Source of the DNA: Eledone cirrhosa
Lineage: Eukaryota; Mollusca; Cephalopoda; Octopoda; Eledonidae
DNA length: 64,000 nucleotides
Assembly (NCBI GenBank): GCA_964016885.1
Contig: OZ024759.1
Location: forward strand, 3,306,285 to 3,370,284
Reading direction: 5' to 3'
Shown: piece by piece, positions 42,006-56,263 of the stretch
Position numbering within the stretch: position 1 is the stretch's first letter
Layout: the number at the start of each line of letters is the position of its first letter
Notes under the pieces: model-generated
Database searches by the model: none
What the model saw: the letters and a program-made list of their open reading frames with translations, nothing else
What the model was told of the DNA's origin: nothing
Translations under genes and position numbers: made by a program

Positions 42006-45000
42006 ATGCCCTTCCTAACACCAACCACATTTACAGTGTGGGGATGGGAGGTTTTACCGTGTTGCCTACACAGCCACATTACAGCGTGGACTGTCTGGCG
42101 GGTTTTCTACAGCTGGATGCCCTTCCTAACACCAACTACGCTTACAGTGTGGAACTGGGAGGTTTTTTCCGTGTTGCCTACACGGCCACATTACAGCGTG
42201 GACTGTCTGGCGGGTTTTCTACAGCTGGATGCCCTTCCTAACACCAACCACATTTACAGTGTGGACTGGGAGATTTTTACCGTGTTGCCTACACGGCCAC
42301 ATTACAGCGTGGACTGTCTGGCGGGTTTTCTACGGCTGGATGCCCTTCCTAACACCAACCACATTTACAGTGTGGACTGGGAGGTTTTTACCGTGTTGCC
42401 TACACGGCCACATTACAGCGTGGACTGTCTGGCGGGTTTTCTACGGCTGGATGCCCTTCCTAACACCAACCACATTTACAGTGTGGACTGGGAGGTTTTT
42501 ACCGTGTTGCCTACAAGGCCACATTACAGCGTGGACTGTCTGGCGGGTTTTCTACGGCTGGATGCCCTTCCTAACACCAACCACATTTACAGTGTGGACT
42601 GGGAGATTTTTACCGTGTTGCCTACACGGCCACATTACAGCGTGGACTGTCTGGCGGGTTTTCTACGGCTGGATGCCCTTCCTAACACCAACTACGTTTA
42701 CAGTGTGGAACTGGGAGGTTTTTAGCGTGTTGCCTACACGGCCACATTACAGCGTGGACTGTCTGGCGGGTTTTCTACAGCTGGATGCCCTTCCTAACAC
42801 CAACCACATTTACAGTGTGGACTGGGAGATTTTTACCGTGTTGCCTACACGGCCACATTACAGCGTGGACTGTCTGGCGGGTTTTCTACGGCTGGATGCC
42901 CTTCCTAACACCAACCACATTTACAGTGTGGACTGGGAGGTTTTTACCGTGTTGCCTACACGGCCACATTACAGCGTGGACTGTCTGGCGGGTTATCTAC
43001 GGCTGGATGCCCTTCCTAACACCAACCACATTTACAGTGTGGACTGGGAGGTTTTTACCGCGTTGCCTACACGGCCACATTACAGCGTGGACTGTCTGGC
43101 GGGTTTTCTACGGCTGGATGCCCTTCCTAACACCAACCACATTTACAGTGTGGGGCTGGGAGGTTTTTACCGTGTTGCCTACACGGCCACATTACAGCGT
43201 GGGCTGTCTGGCGGGTTTTGTACGGCTGGATGCCCTTCCTAACACCAACCACATTTACAGTGTGGGCTGGGAGGTTTTTACCGTGATGCCTACACGGCCA
43301 CATTACAGCGTGGACTGTCTGGCGGGTTTTCTACAGCTGGATGCCCTTCCTAACACCAACCACATTTACAGTGTGGACTGGGAGATTTGTACCGTGTTGC
43401 CTACACGGCCACATTACAGCGTGGACTGTTTGGCGGGTTTTCTACGGCTGGATGCCCTTCCTAACACCAACCACATTTACAGTGTGGACTGGGAGGTTTT
43501 TACCGTGTTGCCTACACGGCCACATTACAGCGTGGACTGTCTGGCGGGTTTTCTACGGCTGGATGCCCTTCCTAACACCAACCAGATTTAGTGTGGGGTT
43601 GCGAGGTTTTTACCGTGTTGCCTACACGGCCACATTACAGCGTGGACTGTCTGGCAAGTTTTCTACGGCTGGATGCCTTTCCTAACATCAACCACATTTA
43701 CAGTGTGGGGCTGGGAGGTTTTTACCGTGTTGCCTACACGGCCACATTACAGCGTGGATTGTCTGGCGGGTTTTCTACAGCTGGATGCCCTTCCTAACAC
43801 CAACCACATTTACAGTGTGGGGCTGGGAGGTTTTTACCGTGTTGCCTACACGACCACATTACAGCATGGACTGTCTGGCGGGTTTTCTACAGCTGGATGC
43901 TCTTCCTAACACCAACCACATTTACAGTGTGGACTGGGAGGTTTTTACCTTGTTGCCTACACGGCCACATTACAGCGTGGACTGTCTGGCGGGTTTTCTA
44001 CGGCTGGATGCCCTTCCTAACACCAACCACATTTACAGTGTGTACTGGGAGGTTTTTACCGTGTTGCCTACAAGGCCACATTACAGCGTGGACTGTCTGG
44101 CGGGTTTTCTACGGCTGGATGCCCTTCCTAACACCAACCACATTTACATTGTGGACTGGGAGATTTTTACCGTGTTGCCTACACGGCCACATTACAGCGT
44201 GGACTGACTGGCGTGTTTTCTACAGCTGGATGCTCTTCCTAACACCAACCACATTTACAGTGTGGACTGGGAGATTTTTACCGTGTTGCCTACACGGCCA
44301 CATTACAGCGTGGACTGTCTGGCGGGTTTTCTACGGCTGGATGCCCTTCCTAACACCAACCACATTTAGTGTGGGGTTGCGAGGTTTTTACCGTGTTGCC
44401 TACACGGCCACATTACAGCGTGTACTGTCTGGCGGGTTTTCTACGGCTGGATGCCCTTCCTAACACCAACCACATTTACAGTGTGGGGCTGGGAGGTTTT
44501 TACCGTGTTGCCTACACGGCCACATTACAGCGTGGACTGTCTGGCGGGTTTTCTACGGCTGGATGCCCTTCCTAACACCAACCACATTTACAGTGTGGGC
44601 TGGGAGGTTTTTACCGTGTTGCCTACACGGCCACATTACAGCGTGGACTGTCTGGCGAGTTTTCTACAGCTGGATGCCCTTCCTAACACCAACTACGCTT
44701 ACAGTGTGGAACTGGGAGGTTTTTTCCGTGTTGCCTACACGGCCACATTACAGCGTGGACTGTCTGGCGGGTTTTCTACGGCTGGATGCCCTTCCTAACA
44801 CCAACCACATTTACAGTGTGGACTGGGAGATTTTAACCGTGTTGCCTACACGGCCACATTACAGCGTGGACTGTCTGGCGGGTTTTCTACGGCTGGATGC
44901 CCTTCCTAACACCAACCACATTTACAGTGTGGGCTGGGAGGTTTTTACCGTGTTGCTTACACGCCCACATTACAGCGTGGATTGTCTGGCGGGTTTTCTA

Positions 45001-45132
45001 CAGCTGGATGCCCTTCCTAACACCAACTACGCTTACAGTGTGGAACTGGGAGGTTTTTTCCGTGTTGCCTACACGGCCACATTACAGCGTGGACTGTCTG
45101 GCGGGTTTTCTACATCTGGATGCCCTTCCTAA
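42006..45132 (+). repeat. Higher-order block D, copy 3
   Basis: Third copy of the 30-unit block. The shift from copy 2 is 4,782 bp on the left and 4,670 bp on the right, so one 112-bp unit (the TACGCTTACAG unit after CCGTGATGCC) was lost near 43,340. The match continues past 45132 into about 46280. Confidence 0.85.
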
Positions 45133-46342
45133 CACCAACCACATTTACAGTGTGGACTGGGAGATTTTTACCGTGTTGCCTACACGGCCACATTACAGCG
45201 TGGACTGTCTGGCGGGTTTTCTACGGCTGGATGCCCTTCCTAACACCAACCACATTTACAGTGTGGGCTGGGAGGTTTTTACCGTGTTGCCTACACGGCC
45301 ACATTACCACGTGGACTGTCTGGCGGGTTTTCTACGGCTGGATGCCCTTCCTAACACCAACCACATTTACAGTGTGGACTGGGAGGTTTTTACCGTGTTG
45401 CCTACAAGGCCACATTACAGCGTGGACTGTCTGGCGGGTTTTCTACGGCTGGATGCCCTTCCTAACACCAACCACATTTACAGTGTGGACTGGGAGATTT
45501 TTACCGTGTTGCCTACACGGCCACATTACAGCGTGGACTGTCTGGCGGGTTTTCTACGGCTGGATGCCCTTCCTAACACCAACTACGTTTACAGTGTGGA
45601 ACTGGGAGGTTTTTAGCGTGTTGCCTACACGGCCACATTACAGCGTGGACTGTCTGGCGGGTTTTCTACAGCTGGATGCCCTTCCTAACACCAACCACAT
45701 TTACAGTGTGGACTGGGAGATTTTTACCGTGTTGCCTACACGGCCACATTACAGCGTGGACTGTCTGGCGGGTTTTCTACGGCTGGATGCCCTTCCTAAC
45801 ACCAACCACATTTACACTGTGGACTGGGAGGTTTTTACCGTGTTGCCTACACGGCCACATTACAGCGTGGACTGTCTGGCGGGTTTTCTACGGCTGGATG
45901 CCCTTCCTAACACCAACCACATTTACAGTGTGGACTGGGAGGTTTTTACCGTGTTGCCTACACGGCCACATTACAGCGTGGACTGTCTGGCGGGTTTTCT
46001 ACGGCTGGATGCCCTTCCTAACACCAACCACATTTACAGTGTGGACTGGGAGGTTTTTACCGTGTTGCCTACAAGGCCACATTACAGCGTGGACTGTCTG
46101 GCGGGTTTTCTATGGCTGGATGCCCTTCCTAACACCAACCACATTTACAGTGTGGACTGGGAGATTTTTACCGTGTTGCCTACACGGCCACATTACAGCG
46201 TGGACTGTCTGGCGGGTTTTCTACGGCTGGATGCCCTTCCTAACACCAACTACGTTTACAGTGTGGAACTGGGAGGTTTTTAGCGTGTTGCCTACACGGC
46301 CACATTACAGCGTGGACTGTCTGGCGGGTTTTCTACAGCTGG

Positions 46343-48135
46343 ATGCCCTTCCTAACACCAACCACATTTACAGTGTGGACTGGGAGATTTTTACCGTGTT
46401 GCCTACACGGCCACATTACAGCGTGGACTGTCTGGCGGGTTTTCTACGGCTGGATGCCCTTCCTAACACCAACCACATTTACAGTGTGGACTGGGAGGTT
46501 TTTACCGTGTTGCCTACACGGCCACATTACAGCGTGGACTGTCTGGCGGGTTATCTACGGCTGGATGCCCTTCCTAACACCAACCACATTTACAGTGTGG
46601 ACTGGGAGGTTTTTACCGCGTTGCCTACACGGCCACATTACAGCGTGGACTGTCTGGCGGGTTTTCTACGGCTGGATGCCCTTCCTAACACCAACCACAT
46701 TTACAGTGTGGGGCTGGGAGGTTTTTACCGTGTTGCCTACACGGCCACATTACAGCGTGGGCTGTCTGGCGGGTTTTGTACGGCTGGATGCCCTTCCTAA
46801 CACCAACCACATTTACAGTGTGGACTGGGAGATTTGTACCGTGTTGCCTACACGGCCACATTACAGCGTGGACTGTTTGGCGGGTTTTCTACGGCTGGAT
46901 GCCCTTCCTAACACCAACCACATTTACAGTGTGGACTGGGAGGTTTTTACCGTGTTGCCTACACGGCCACATTACAGCGTGGACTGTCTGGCGGGTTTTC
47001 TACGGCTGGATGCCCTTCCTAACACCAACCAGATTTAGTGTTGGGTTGCGAGGTTTTTACCGTGTTGCCTACACGGCCACATTACAGCGTGGACTGTCTG
47101 GCAGGTTTTCTACGGCTGGATGCCTTTCCTAACACCAACCACATTTACAGTGTGGGGCTGGGAGGTTTTTACCGTGTTGCCTACACGGCCACATTACAGC
47201 GTGGATTGTCTGGCGGGTTTTTTTACAGCTGGATGCCCTTCCTAACACCAACCACATTTACAGTGTGGGGCTGGGAGGTTTTTACCGTGTTGCCTACACG
47301 ACCACATTACAGCATGGACTGTCTGGCGGGTTTTCTACAGCTGGATGCTCTTCCTAACACCAACCACATTTACAGTGTGGACTGGGAGGTTTTTACCGTG
47401 TTGCCTACAAGGCCACATTACAGCGTGGACTGTCTGGCGGGTTTTCTACGGCTGGATGCCCTTCCTAACACCAACCACATTTACATTGTGGACTGGGAGA
47501 TTTTTACCGTGTTGCCTACACGGCCACATTACAGCGTGGACTGACTGGCGGGTTTTCTACAGCTGGATGCTCTTCCTAACACCAACCACATTTACAGTGT
47601 GGACTGGGAGATTTTTACCGTGTTGCCTACACGGCCACATTACAGCGTGGACTGTCTGGCGGGTTTTCTACGGCTGGATGCCCTTCCTAACACCAACCAC
47701 ATTTAGTGTGGGGTTGCGAGGTTTTTACCGTGTTGCCTACACGGCCACATTACAGCGTGTACTGTCTGGCGGGTTTTCTACGGCTGGATGCCCTTCCTAA
47801 CACCAACCACATTTACAGTGTGGGGCTGGGAGGTTTTTACCGTGTTGCCTACACGGCCACATTACAGCGTGGACTGTCTGGCGGGTTTTCTACGGCTGGA
47901 TGCCCTTCCTAACACCAACCACATTTACAGTGTGGGCTGGGAGGTTTTTACCGTGTTGCCTACACGGCCACATTACAGCTTGGACTGTCTGGCGAGTTTT
48001 CTACAGCTGGATGCCCTTCCTAACACCAACTACGCTTACAGTGTGGAACTGGGAGGTTTTTTCCGTGTTGCCTACATGGCCACATTACAGCGTGGACTGA
48101 CTGGCGTGTTTTCTACAGCTGGATGCTCTTCCTAA
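46343..48135 (+). repeat. Higher-order block D, copy 4, shortened
   Basis: Fourth copy, with unit losses near 46,800 and 47,380: the shift from copy 3 falls from 3,558 to 3,447 to 3,337 bp. It carries a local change at about 47219, where the TTTTCT tract has become a run of seven Ts, adding one base. Confidence 0.8.
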
Positions 48136-50928
48136 CACCAACCACATTTACAGTGTGGACTGGGAGATTTTTACCGTGTTGCCTACACGGCCACATTACA
48201 GCGTGGACTGTCTGGCGGGTTTTCTACGGCTGGATGCCCTTCCTAACACCAACCACATTTAGTGTGGGGTTGCGAGGTTTTTACCGTGTTGCCTACACGG
48301 CCACATTACAGCGTGTACTGTCTGGCGGGTTTTCTACGGCTGGATGCCCTTCCTAACACCAACCACATTTACAGTGTGGACTGGGAGATTTTTACCGTGT
48401 TGCCTACACGGCCACATTACAGCGTGGACTGTCTGGCGGGTTTTCTACGGCTGGATGCCCTTCCTAACACCAACTACGTTTACAGTGTGGAACTGGGAGG
48501 TTTTTAGCGTGTTGCCTACACGGCCACATTACAGCGTGGACTGTCTGGCGGGTTTTCTACAGCTGGATGCCCTTCCTAACACCAACCACATTTACAGTGT
48601 GGACTGGGAGATTTTTACCGTGTTGCCTACACGGCCACATTACAGCGTGGACTGTCTGGCGGGTTTTCTACGGCTGGATGCCCTTCCTAACACCAACCAC
48701 ATTTACAGTGTGGACTGGGAGGTTTTTACCGTGTTGCCTACACGGCCACATTACAGCGTGGACTGTCTGGCGGGTTATCTACGGCTGGATGCCCTTCCTA
48801 ACACCAACCACATTTACAGTGTGGACTGGGAGGTTTTTACCGCGTTGCCTACACGGCCACATTACAGCGTGGACTGTCTGGCTGGTTTTCTACGGCTGGA
48901 TGCCCTTCCTAACACCAACCACATTTACAGTGTGGGGCTGGGAGGTTTTACCGTGTTGCCTACACAGCCACATTACAGCGTGGACTGTCTGGCGGGTTTT
49001 CTACAGCTGGATGCCCTTCCTAACACCAACTACGTTTACAGTGTGGAACTGGGAGGTTTTTACCGTGTTGCCTACACGGCCACATTACAGCGTGGACTGT
49101 CTGGCGGGTTTTCTACGGCTGGATGCCCTTCCTAACACCAACCATATTTACAGTGTGGACTGGGAGGTTTTTAGCGTGTTGCCTACACGGCCACATTACA
49201 GCGTGGACTGTCTGGCGGGTTTTCTACAGCTGGATGCCCTTCCTAACACCAACCACATTTACAGTGTGGACTGGGAGATTTTTACCGTGTTGCCTACACG
49301 GCCACATTACAGCGTGGACTGTCTGGCGGGTTTTCTACGGCTGGATGCCCTTCCTAACACCAACCACATTTACAGTGTGGACTGGGAGGTTTTTACCGTG
49401 TTGCCTACACGGCCACATTACAGCGTGGACTGTCTGGCGGGTTTTCTACGGCTGGATGCCCTTCCTAACACCAACCACATTTACAGTGTGGACTGGGAGG
49501 TTTTTACCGTGTTGCCTACAAGGCCACATTACAGCGTGGACTGTCTGGCGGGTTTTCTACGGCTGGATGCCCTTCCTAACACCAACCACATTTACAGTGT
49601 GGACTGGGAGATTTTTACCGTGTTGCCTACACGGCCACATTACAGCGTGGACTGTCTGGCGGGTTTTCTACGGCTGGATGCCCTTCCTAACACCAACTAC
49701 GTTTACAGTGTGGAACTGGGAGGTTTTTAGCGTGTTGCCTACACGGCCACATTACAGCGTGGACTGTCTGGCGGGTTTTCTACAGCTGGATGCCCTTCCT
49801 AACACCAACCACATTTACAGTGTGGACTGGGAGATTTTTACCGTGTTGCCTACACGGTTACATTACAGCGTGGACTGTCTGGCGGGTTTTCTACGGCTGG
49901 ATGCCCTTCCTAACACCAACCACATTTACAGTGTGGACTGGGAGGTTTTTACCGTGTTGCCTACACGGCCACATTACAGCGTGGACTGTCTGGCGGGTTA
50001 TCTACGGCTGGATGCCCTTCCTAACACCAACCACATTTACAGTGTGGACTGGGAGGTTTTTACCGCGTTGCTTACACGGCCACATTACAGCGTGGACTAT
50101 CTGGCGGGTTTTCTACGGCTGGATGCCCTTCCTAACACCAACCACATTTACAGTGTGGGCTGGGAGGTTTTTACCGTGTTGCTTACACGCCCACATTACA
50201 GCGTGGACTGTCTGGCGGGTTTTCTACAGCTGGATGCCCTTCCTAACACCAACTACGCTTACAGTGTGGAACTGGGAGGTTTTTTCCGTGTTGCCTACAC
50301 GGCCACATTACAGCGTGGACTGTCTGGCGGGTTTTCTACCGCTGGATGCCCTTCCTAACACCAACCACATTTACAGTGTGGACTGGGAGATTTTTACCGT
50401 GTTGCCTACACGGCCACATTACAGCGTGGACTGTCTGGCGGGTTTTCTACGGCTGGATGCCCTTCCTAGCACCAACCACATTTACAGTGTGGACTGGAAG
50501 GTTTTTACCGTGTTGCCTACACGGCCACATTACAGCGTGGACTGTCTGGCGGGTTTTCTACGGCTGGATGCCCTTCCTAACACCAACCACATTTACAGTG
50601 TGGACTGGGAGGTTTTTACCGTGTTGCCTACAAGGCCACATTACAGCGTGGACTGTCTGGCGGGTTTTCTACGGCTGGATGCCCTTCCTAACACCAACCA
50701 CATTTACATTGTGGACTGGGAGATTTTTACCGTGTTGCCTACACGGCCACATTACAGCGTGGACTGACTGGCGGGTTTTCTACAGCTGGATGCTCTTCCT
50801 AACACCAACCACATTTACAGTGTGGACTGGGAGATTTTTACCGTGTTGCCTACACGGCCACATTACAGCGTGGACTGTCTGGCGGGTTTTCTACGGCTGG
50901 ATGCCCTTCCTAACACCAACCACATTCA

Positions 50929-53596
50929 GTGTGGGGTTGCGAGGTTTTTACCGTGTTGCCTACACGGCCACATTACAGCGTGGACTGTCTGGCGGGTTTT
51001 CTACGGCTGGATGCCCTTCCTAACACCAACCACATTTACAGTGTGGGGCTGGGAGGTTTTTACCGTGTTGCCTACACGGCCACATTACAGCGTGGACTGT
51101 CTGGCGGGTTTTCTACGGCTGGATGCCCTTCCTAACACCAACCACATTTACAGTGTGGGCTGGGAGGTTTTTACCGTGTTGCCTACACGGCCACATTACA
51201 GCGTGGACTGTCTGGCGGGTTTTCTACAGCTGGATGCCCTTCCTAACACCAACCACATTTACAGTGTGGACTGGGAGATTTTTACCGTGGTGCCTACACG
51301 GCCACATTACAGCGTGGACTGTCTGTCGGGTTTTCTACGGCTGGATGCCCTTCCTAACACCAACCACATTTACAGTGTGGACTGGGAGGTTTTTACCGTG
51401 TTGCCTAGACGGCCACATTACAGCGTGGACTGTCTGGCGGGTTTTCTACGGCTGAATGCCCTTCCTAACACCAACCACATTTACAGTGTGGACTGGGAGG
51501 TTTTTACCGTGTTGCCTACACGGCCACATTACAGCGTGGACTGTCTGGCGGGTTTTCTACGGCTGGATGCCCTTCCTAACACCAACCACATTTACAGTGT
51601 GGACTGGGAGGTTTTTACCGTGTTGCCTACACGGCCACATTACAGCGTGGACTGTCTGGCGGGTTTTCTACGGCTGGATGCCCTTCCTAACACCAACTAC
51701 GCTTACAGTGTGGAACTGGGAGGTTTTTTCCGTGTTGCCTACACGGCCACATTACAGCGTGGACTGTCTGGCGGGTTTTCTACGGCTGGATGCCCTTCCT
51801 AACACCAACCACATTTACAGTGTGGGCTGGGAGGTTTTTACCGTGTTGCTTACACGGCCACATTACAGCGTGGACTGTCTGGCGGGTTTTCTACAGCTGG
51901 ATGCCCTTCCTAACACCAACTACGCTTACAGTGTGGAACTGGGAGGTTTTTTCCGTGTTGCCTACACGGCCACATTACAGCGTGGACTGTCTGGCGGGTT
52001 TTCTACAGCTGGATGCCCTTCCTAACACCAACCACATTTACAGTGTGGACTGGGAGATTTTTACCGTGTTGCCTACACGGCCACATTACAGCGTGGACTG
52101 TCTGGCGGGTTTTCTACGGCTGGATGCCCTTCCTAACACCAACCACATTTACAGTGTGGACTGGGAGGTTTTTACCGTGTTGCCTACACGGCCACATTAC
52201 AGCGTGGACTGTCTGGCGGGTTTTCTACGGCTGGATGCCCTTCCTAACACCAACCACATTTAGTGTGGGGTTGCGAGGTTTTTACCGTGTTGCCTACACG
52301 GCCACATTACAGCGTGGACTGTCTGGCGGGTTTTCTACGGCTGGATGCCCTTCCTAACACCAACCACATTTACAGTGTGGGGCTGGGAGGTTTTTACCGT
52401 GTTGCCTACACGGCCACATTACAGCGTGGACTGTCTGGCGCGTTTTCTACGGCTGGATGCCCTTCCTAACACCAACCACATTTACAGTGTGGGCTGGGAG
52501 GTTTTTACCGTGTTGCCTACACGGCCACATTACAGCGTGGACTGTCTGGCGGGTTTTCTACAGCTGGATGCCCTTCCTAACACCAACCACATTTACAGTG
52601 TGGACTGGGAGATTTTTACCGTGGTGCCTACACGGCCACATTACAGCGTGGACTGTCTGTCGGGTTTTCTACGGCTGGATGCCCTTCCTAACACCAACCA
52701 CATTTACAGTGTGGACTGGGAGGTTTTTACCGTGTTGCCTAGACGGCCACATTACAGCGTGGACTGTCTGGCGGGTTTTCTACGGCTGAATGCCCTTCCT
52801 AACACCAACCACATTTACAGTGTGGACTGGGAGGTTTTTACCGTGTTGCCTACACGGCCACATTACAGCGTGGACTGTCTGGCGGGTTTTCTACGGCTGG
52901 ATGCCCTTCCTAACACCAACCACATTTACAGTGTGGACTGGGAGGTTTTTACCGTGTTGCCTACACGGCCACATTACAGCGTGGACTGTCTGGCGGGTTT
53001 TCTACGGCTGGATGCCCTTCCTAACACCAACTACGCTTACAGTGTGGAACTGGGAGGTTTTTTCCGTGTTGCCTACACGGCCACATTACAGCGTGGACTG
53101 TCTGGCGGGTTTTCTACGGCTGGATGCCCTTCCTAACACCAACCACATTTACAGTGTGGGCTGGGAGGTTTTTACCGTGTTGCTTACACGGCCACATTAC
53201 AGCGTGGACTGTCTGGCGGGTTTTCTACAGCTGGATGCCCTTCCTAACACCAACTACGCTTACAGTGTGAAACTGGGAGGTTTTTTCCGTGTTGCCTACA
53301 CGGCCACATTACAGCGTGGACTGTCTGGCGGGTTTTCTACAGCTGGATGCCCTTCCTAACACCAACCACATTTACAGTGTGGACTGGGAGATTTTTACCG
53401 TGTTGCCTACACGGCCACATTACAGCGTGGACTGTCTGGCGGGTTTTCTACGGCTGGATGCCCTTCCTAACACAAACCACATTTACAGTGTGGACTGGGA
53501 GGTTTTTACCGTGTTGCCTACACGGCCACATTACAGCGTGGACTGTCTGGCGGGTTATCTACGGCTGGATGCCCTTCCTAACACCAACCACATTTA
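50929..53596 (+). repeat. Higher-order block E, 12-unit (1,334 bp) head-to-tail pair
   Basis: The stretch starting at 50929 repeats at 52263 with a shift of 1,334 bp. Shared private markers are CCGTGGTGCC (about 51286, 52620), CTGTCTGTCGGG (about 51321, 52655), CCTAGACGGCC (about 51405, 52739) and GGCTGAATGCC (about 51451, 52785). The two copies follow each other directly. Confidence 0.88.
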
Positions 53597-54485
53597 CAGT
53601 GTGGACTGGGAGGTTTTTACCGCGTTGCTTACACGGCCACATTACAGCGTGGACTATCTGGCGGGTTTTCTACGGCTGGATGCCCTTCCTAACACCAACC
53701 ACATTTACAGTGTGGGCTGGGAGGTTTTTACCGTGTTGCTTACACGCCCACATTACAGCGTGGACTGTCTGGCGGGTTTTCTACAGCTGGATGCCCTTCC
53801 TAACACCAACTACGCTTACAGTGTGGAACTGGGAGGTTTTTTCCGTGTTGCCTACACGGCCACATTACAGCGTGGACTGTCTGGCGGGTTTTCTACCGCT
53901 GGATGCCCCTCCTAACAGCAACCACATTTACAGTGTGGACTGGGAGATTTTTACCGTGTTGCCTACACGGCCACATTACAGCGTGGACTGTCTGGCGGGT
54001 TTTCTACGGCTGGATGCCCTTCCTAGCACCAACCACATTTACAGTGTGGACTGGAAGGTTTTTACCGTGTTGCCTACACGGCCACATTACAGCGTGGACT
54101 GTCTGGCGGGTTTTCTACGGCTGGATGCCCTTCCTAACACCAACCACATTTACAGTGTGGACTGGGAGGTTTTTACCGTGTTGCCTACAAGGCCACATTA
54201 CAGCGTGGACTGTCTGGCGGGTTTTCTACGGCTGGATGCCCTTCCTAACACCAACCACATTTACATTGTGGACTGGGAGATTTTTACCGTGTTGCCTACA
54301 CGGCCACATTACAGCGTGGACTGACTGGCGGGTTTTCTACAGCTGGATGCTCTTCCTAACACCAACCACATTTACAGTGTGGACTGGGAGATTTTTACCG
54401 TGTTGCCTACACGGCCACATTACAGCGTGGACTGTCTGGCGGGTTTTCTACGGCTGGATGCCCTTCCTAACACCAACCACATTTA

Positions 54486-56263
54486 GTGTGGGGTTGCGAG
54501 GTTTTTACCGTGTTGCCTACACGGCCACATTACAGCGTGGACTGTCTGGCGGGTTTTCTACGGCTGGATGCCCTTCCTAACACCAACCACATTTACAGTG
54601 TGGGGCTGGGAGGTTTTTACCGTGTTGCCTACACGGCCACATTACAGCGTGGACTGTCTGGCGGGTTTTCTACGGCTGGATGCCCTTCCTAACACCAACC
54701 ACATTTACAGTGTGGGCTGGGAGGTTTTTACCGTGTTGCCTACACGGCCACATTACAGCGTGGACTGTCTGGCGGGTTTTCTACAGCTGGATGCCCTTCC
54801 TAACACCAACCACATTTACAGTGTGGACTGGGAGATTTTTACCGTGGTGCCTACACGGCCACATTACAGCGTGGACTGTCTGTCGGGTTTTCTACGGCTG
54901 GATGCCCTTCCTAACACCAACCACATTTACAGTGTGGACTGGGAGGTTTTTACCGTGTTGCCTAGACGGCCACATTACAGCGTGGACTGTCTGGCGGGTT
55001 TTCTACGGCTGAATGCCCTTCCTAACACCAACCACATTTACAGTGTGGACTGGGAGGTTTTTACCGTGTTGCCTACACGGCCACATTACAGCGTGGACTG
55101 TCTGGCGGGTTTTCTACGGCTGGATGCCCTTCCTAACACCAACCACATTTACAGTGTGGACTGGGAGGTTTTTACCGTGTTGCCTACACGGCCACATTAC
55201 AGCGTGGACTGTCTGGCGGGTTTTCTACGGCTGGATGCCCTTCCTAACACCAACTACGCTTACAGTGTGGAACTGGGAGGTTTTTTCCGTGTTGCCTACA
55301 CGGCCACATTACAGCGTGGACTGTCTGGCGGGTTTTCTACGGCTGGATGCCCTTCCTAACACCAACCACATTTAGTGTGGGGTTGCGAGGTTTTTACCGT
55401 GTTGCCTACACGGCCACATTACAGCGTGGACTGTCTGGCGGGTTTTCTACGGCTGGATGCCCTTCCTAACACCAACCACATTTACAGTGTGGGGCTGGGA
55501 GGTTTTTACCGTGTTGCCTACACGGCCACATTACAGCGTGGACTGTCTGGCGGGTTTTCTACGGCTGGATGCCCTTCCTAACACCAACCACATTTACAGT
55601 GTGGGCTGGGAGGTTTTTACCGTGTTGCCTACACGGCCACATTACAGCGTGGACTGTTTGGCGGGTTTTCTACAGCTGGATGCCCTTCCTAACACCAACC
55701 ACATTTACAGTGTGGACTGGGAGATTTTTACCGTGGTGCCTACACGGCCACATTACAGCGTGGACTGTCTGTCGGGTTTTCTACGGCTGGATGCCCTTCC
55801 TAACACCAACCACATTTACAGTGTGGACTGGGAGGTTTTTACCGTGTTGCCTAGACGGCCACATTACAGCGTGGACTGTCTGGCGGGTTTTCTACGGCTG
55901 AATGCCCTTCCTAACACCAACCACATTTACAGTGTGGACTGGGAGGTTTTTACCGTGTTGCCTACACGGCCACATTACAGCGTGGACTGTCTGGCGGGTT
56001 TTCTACGGCTGGATGCCCTTCCTAACACCAACCACATTTACAGTGTGGACTGGGAGGTTTTTACCGTGTTGCCTACACGGCCACATTACAGCGTGGACTG
56101 TCTGGCGGGTTTTCTACAGCTGGATGCCCTTCCTAACACCAACTACGCTTACAGTGTGGAACTGGGAGGTTTTTTCCGTGTTGCCTACACGGCCACATTA
56201 CAGCGTGGACTGTCTGGCGGGTTTTCTACAGCTGGATGCCCTTCCTAACACCAACCACATTTA
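54486..56263 (+). repeat. Higher-order block E, 8-unit (889 bp) head-to-tail pair
   Basis: 54486-55374 is followed directly by a second copy at 55375-56263 (shift 889 bp, 8 units) with the same markers: CCGTGGTGCC, CTGTCTGTCGGG, CCTAGACGGCC and GGCTGAATGCC. The same set also lies 2,223 bp upstream at 52263, so this marker set occurs four times within 5.4 kb. Confidence 0.88.
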
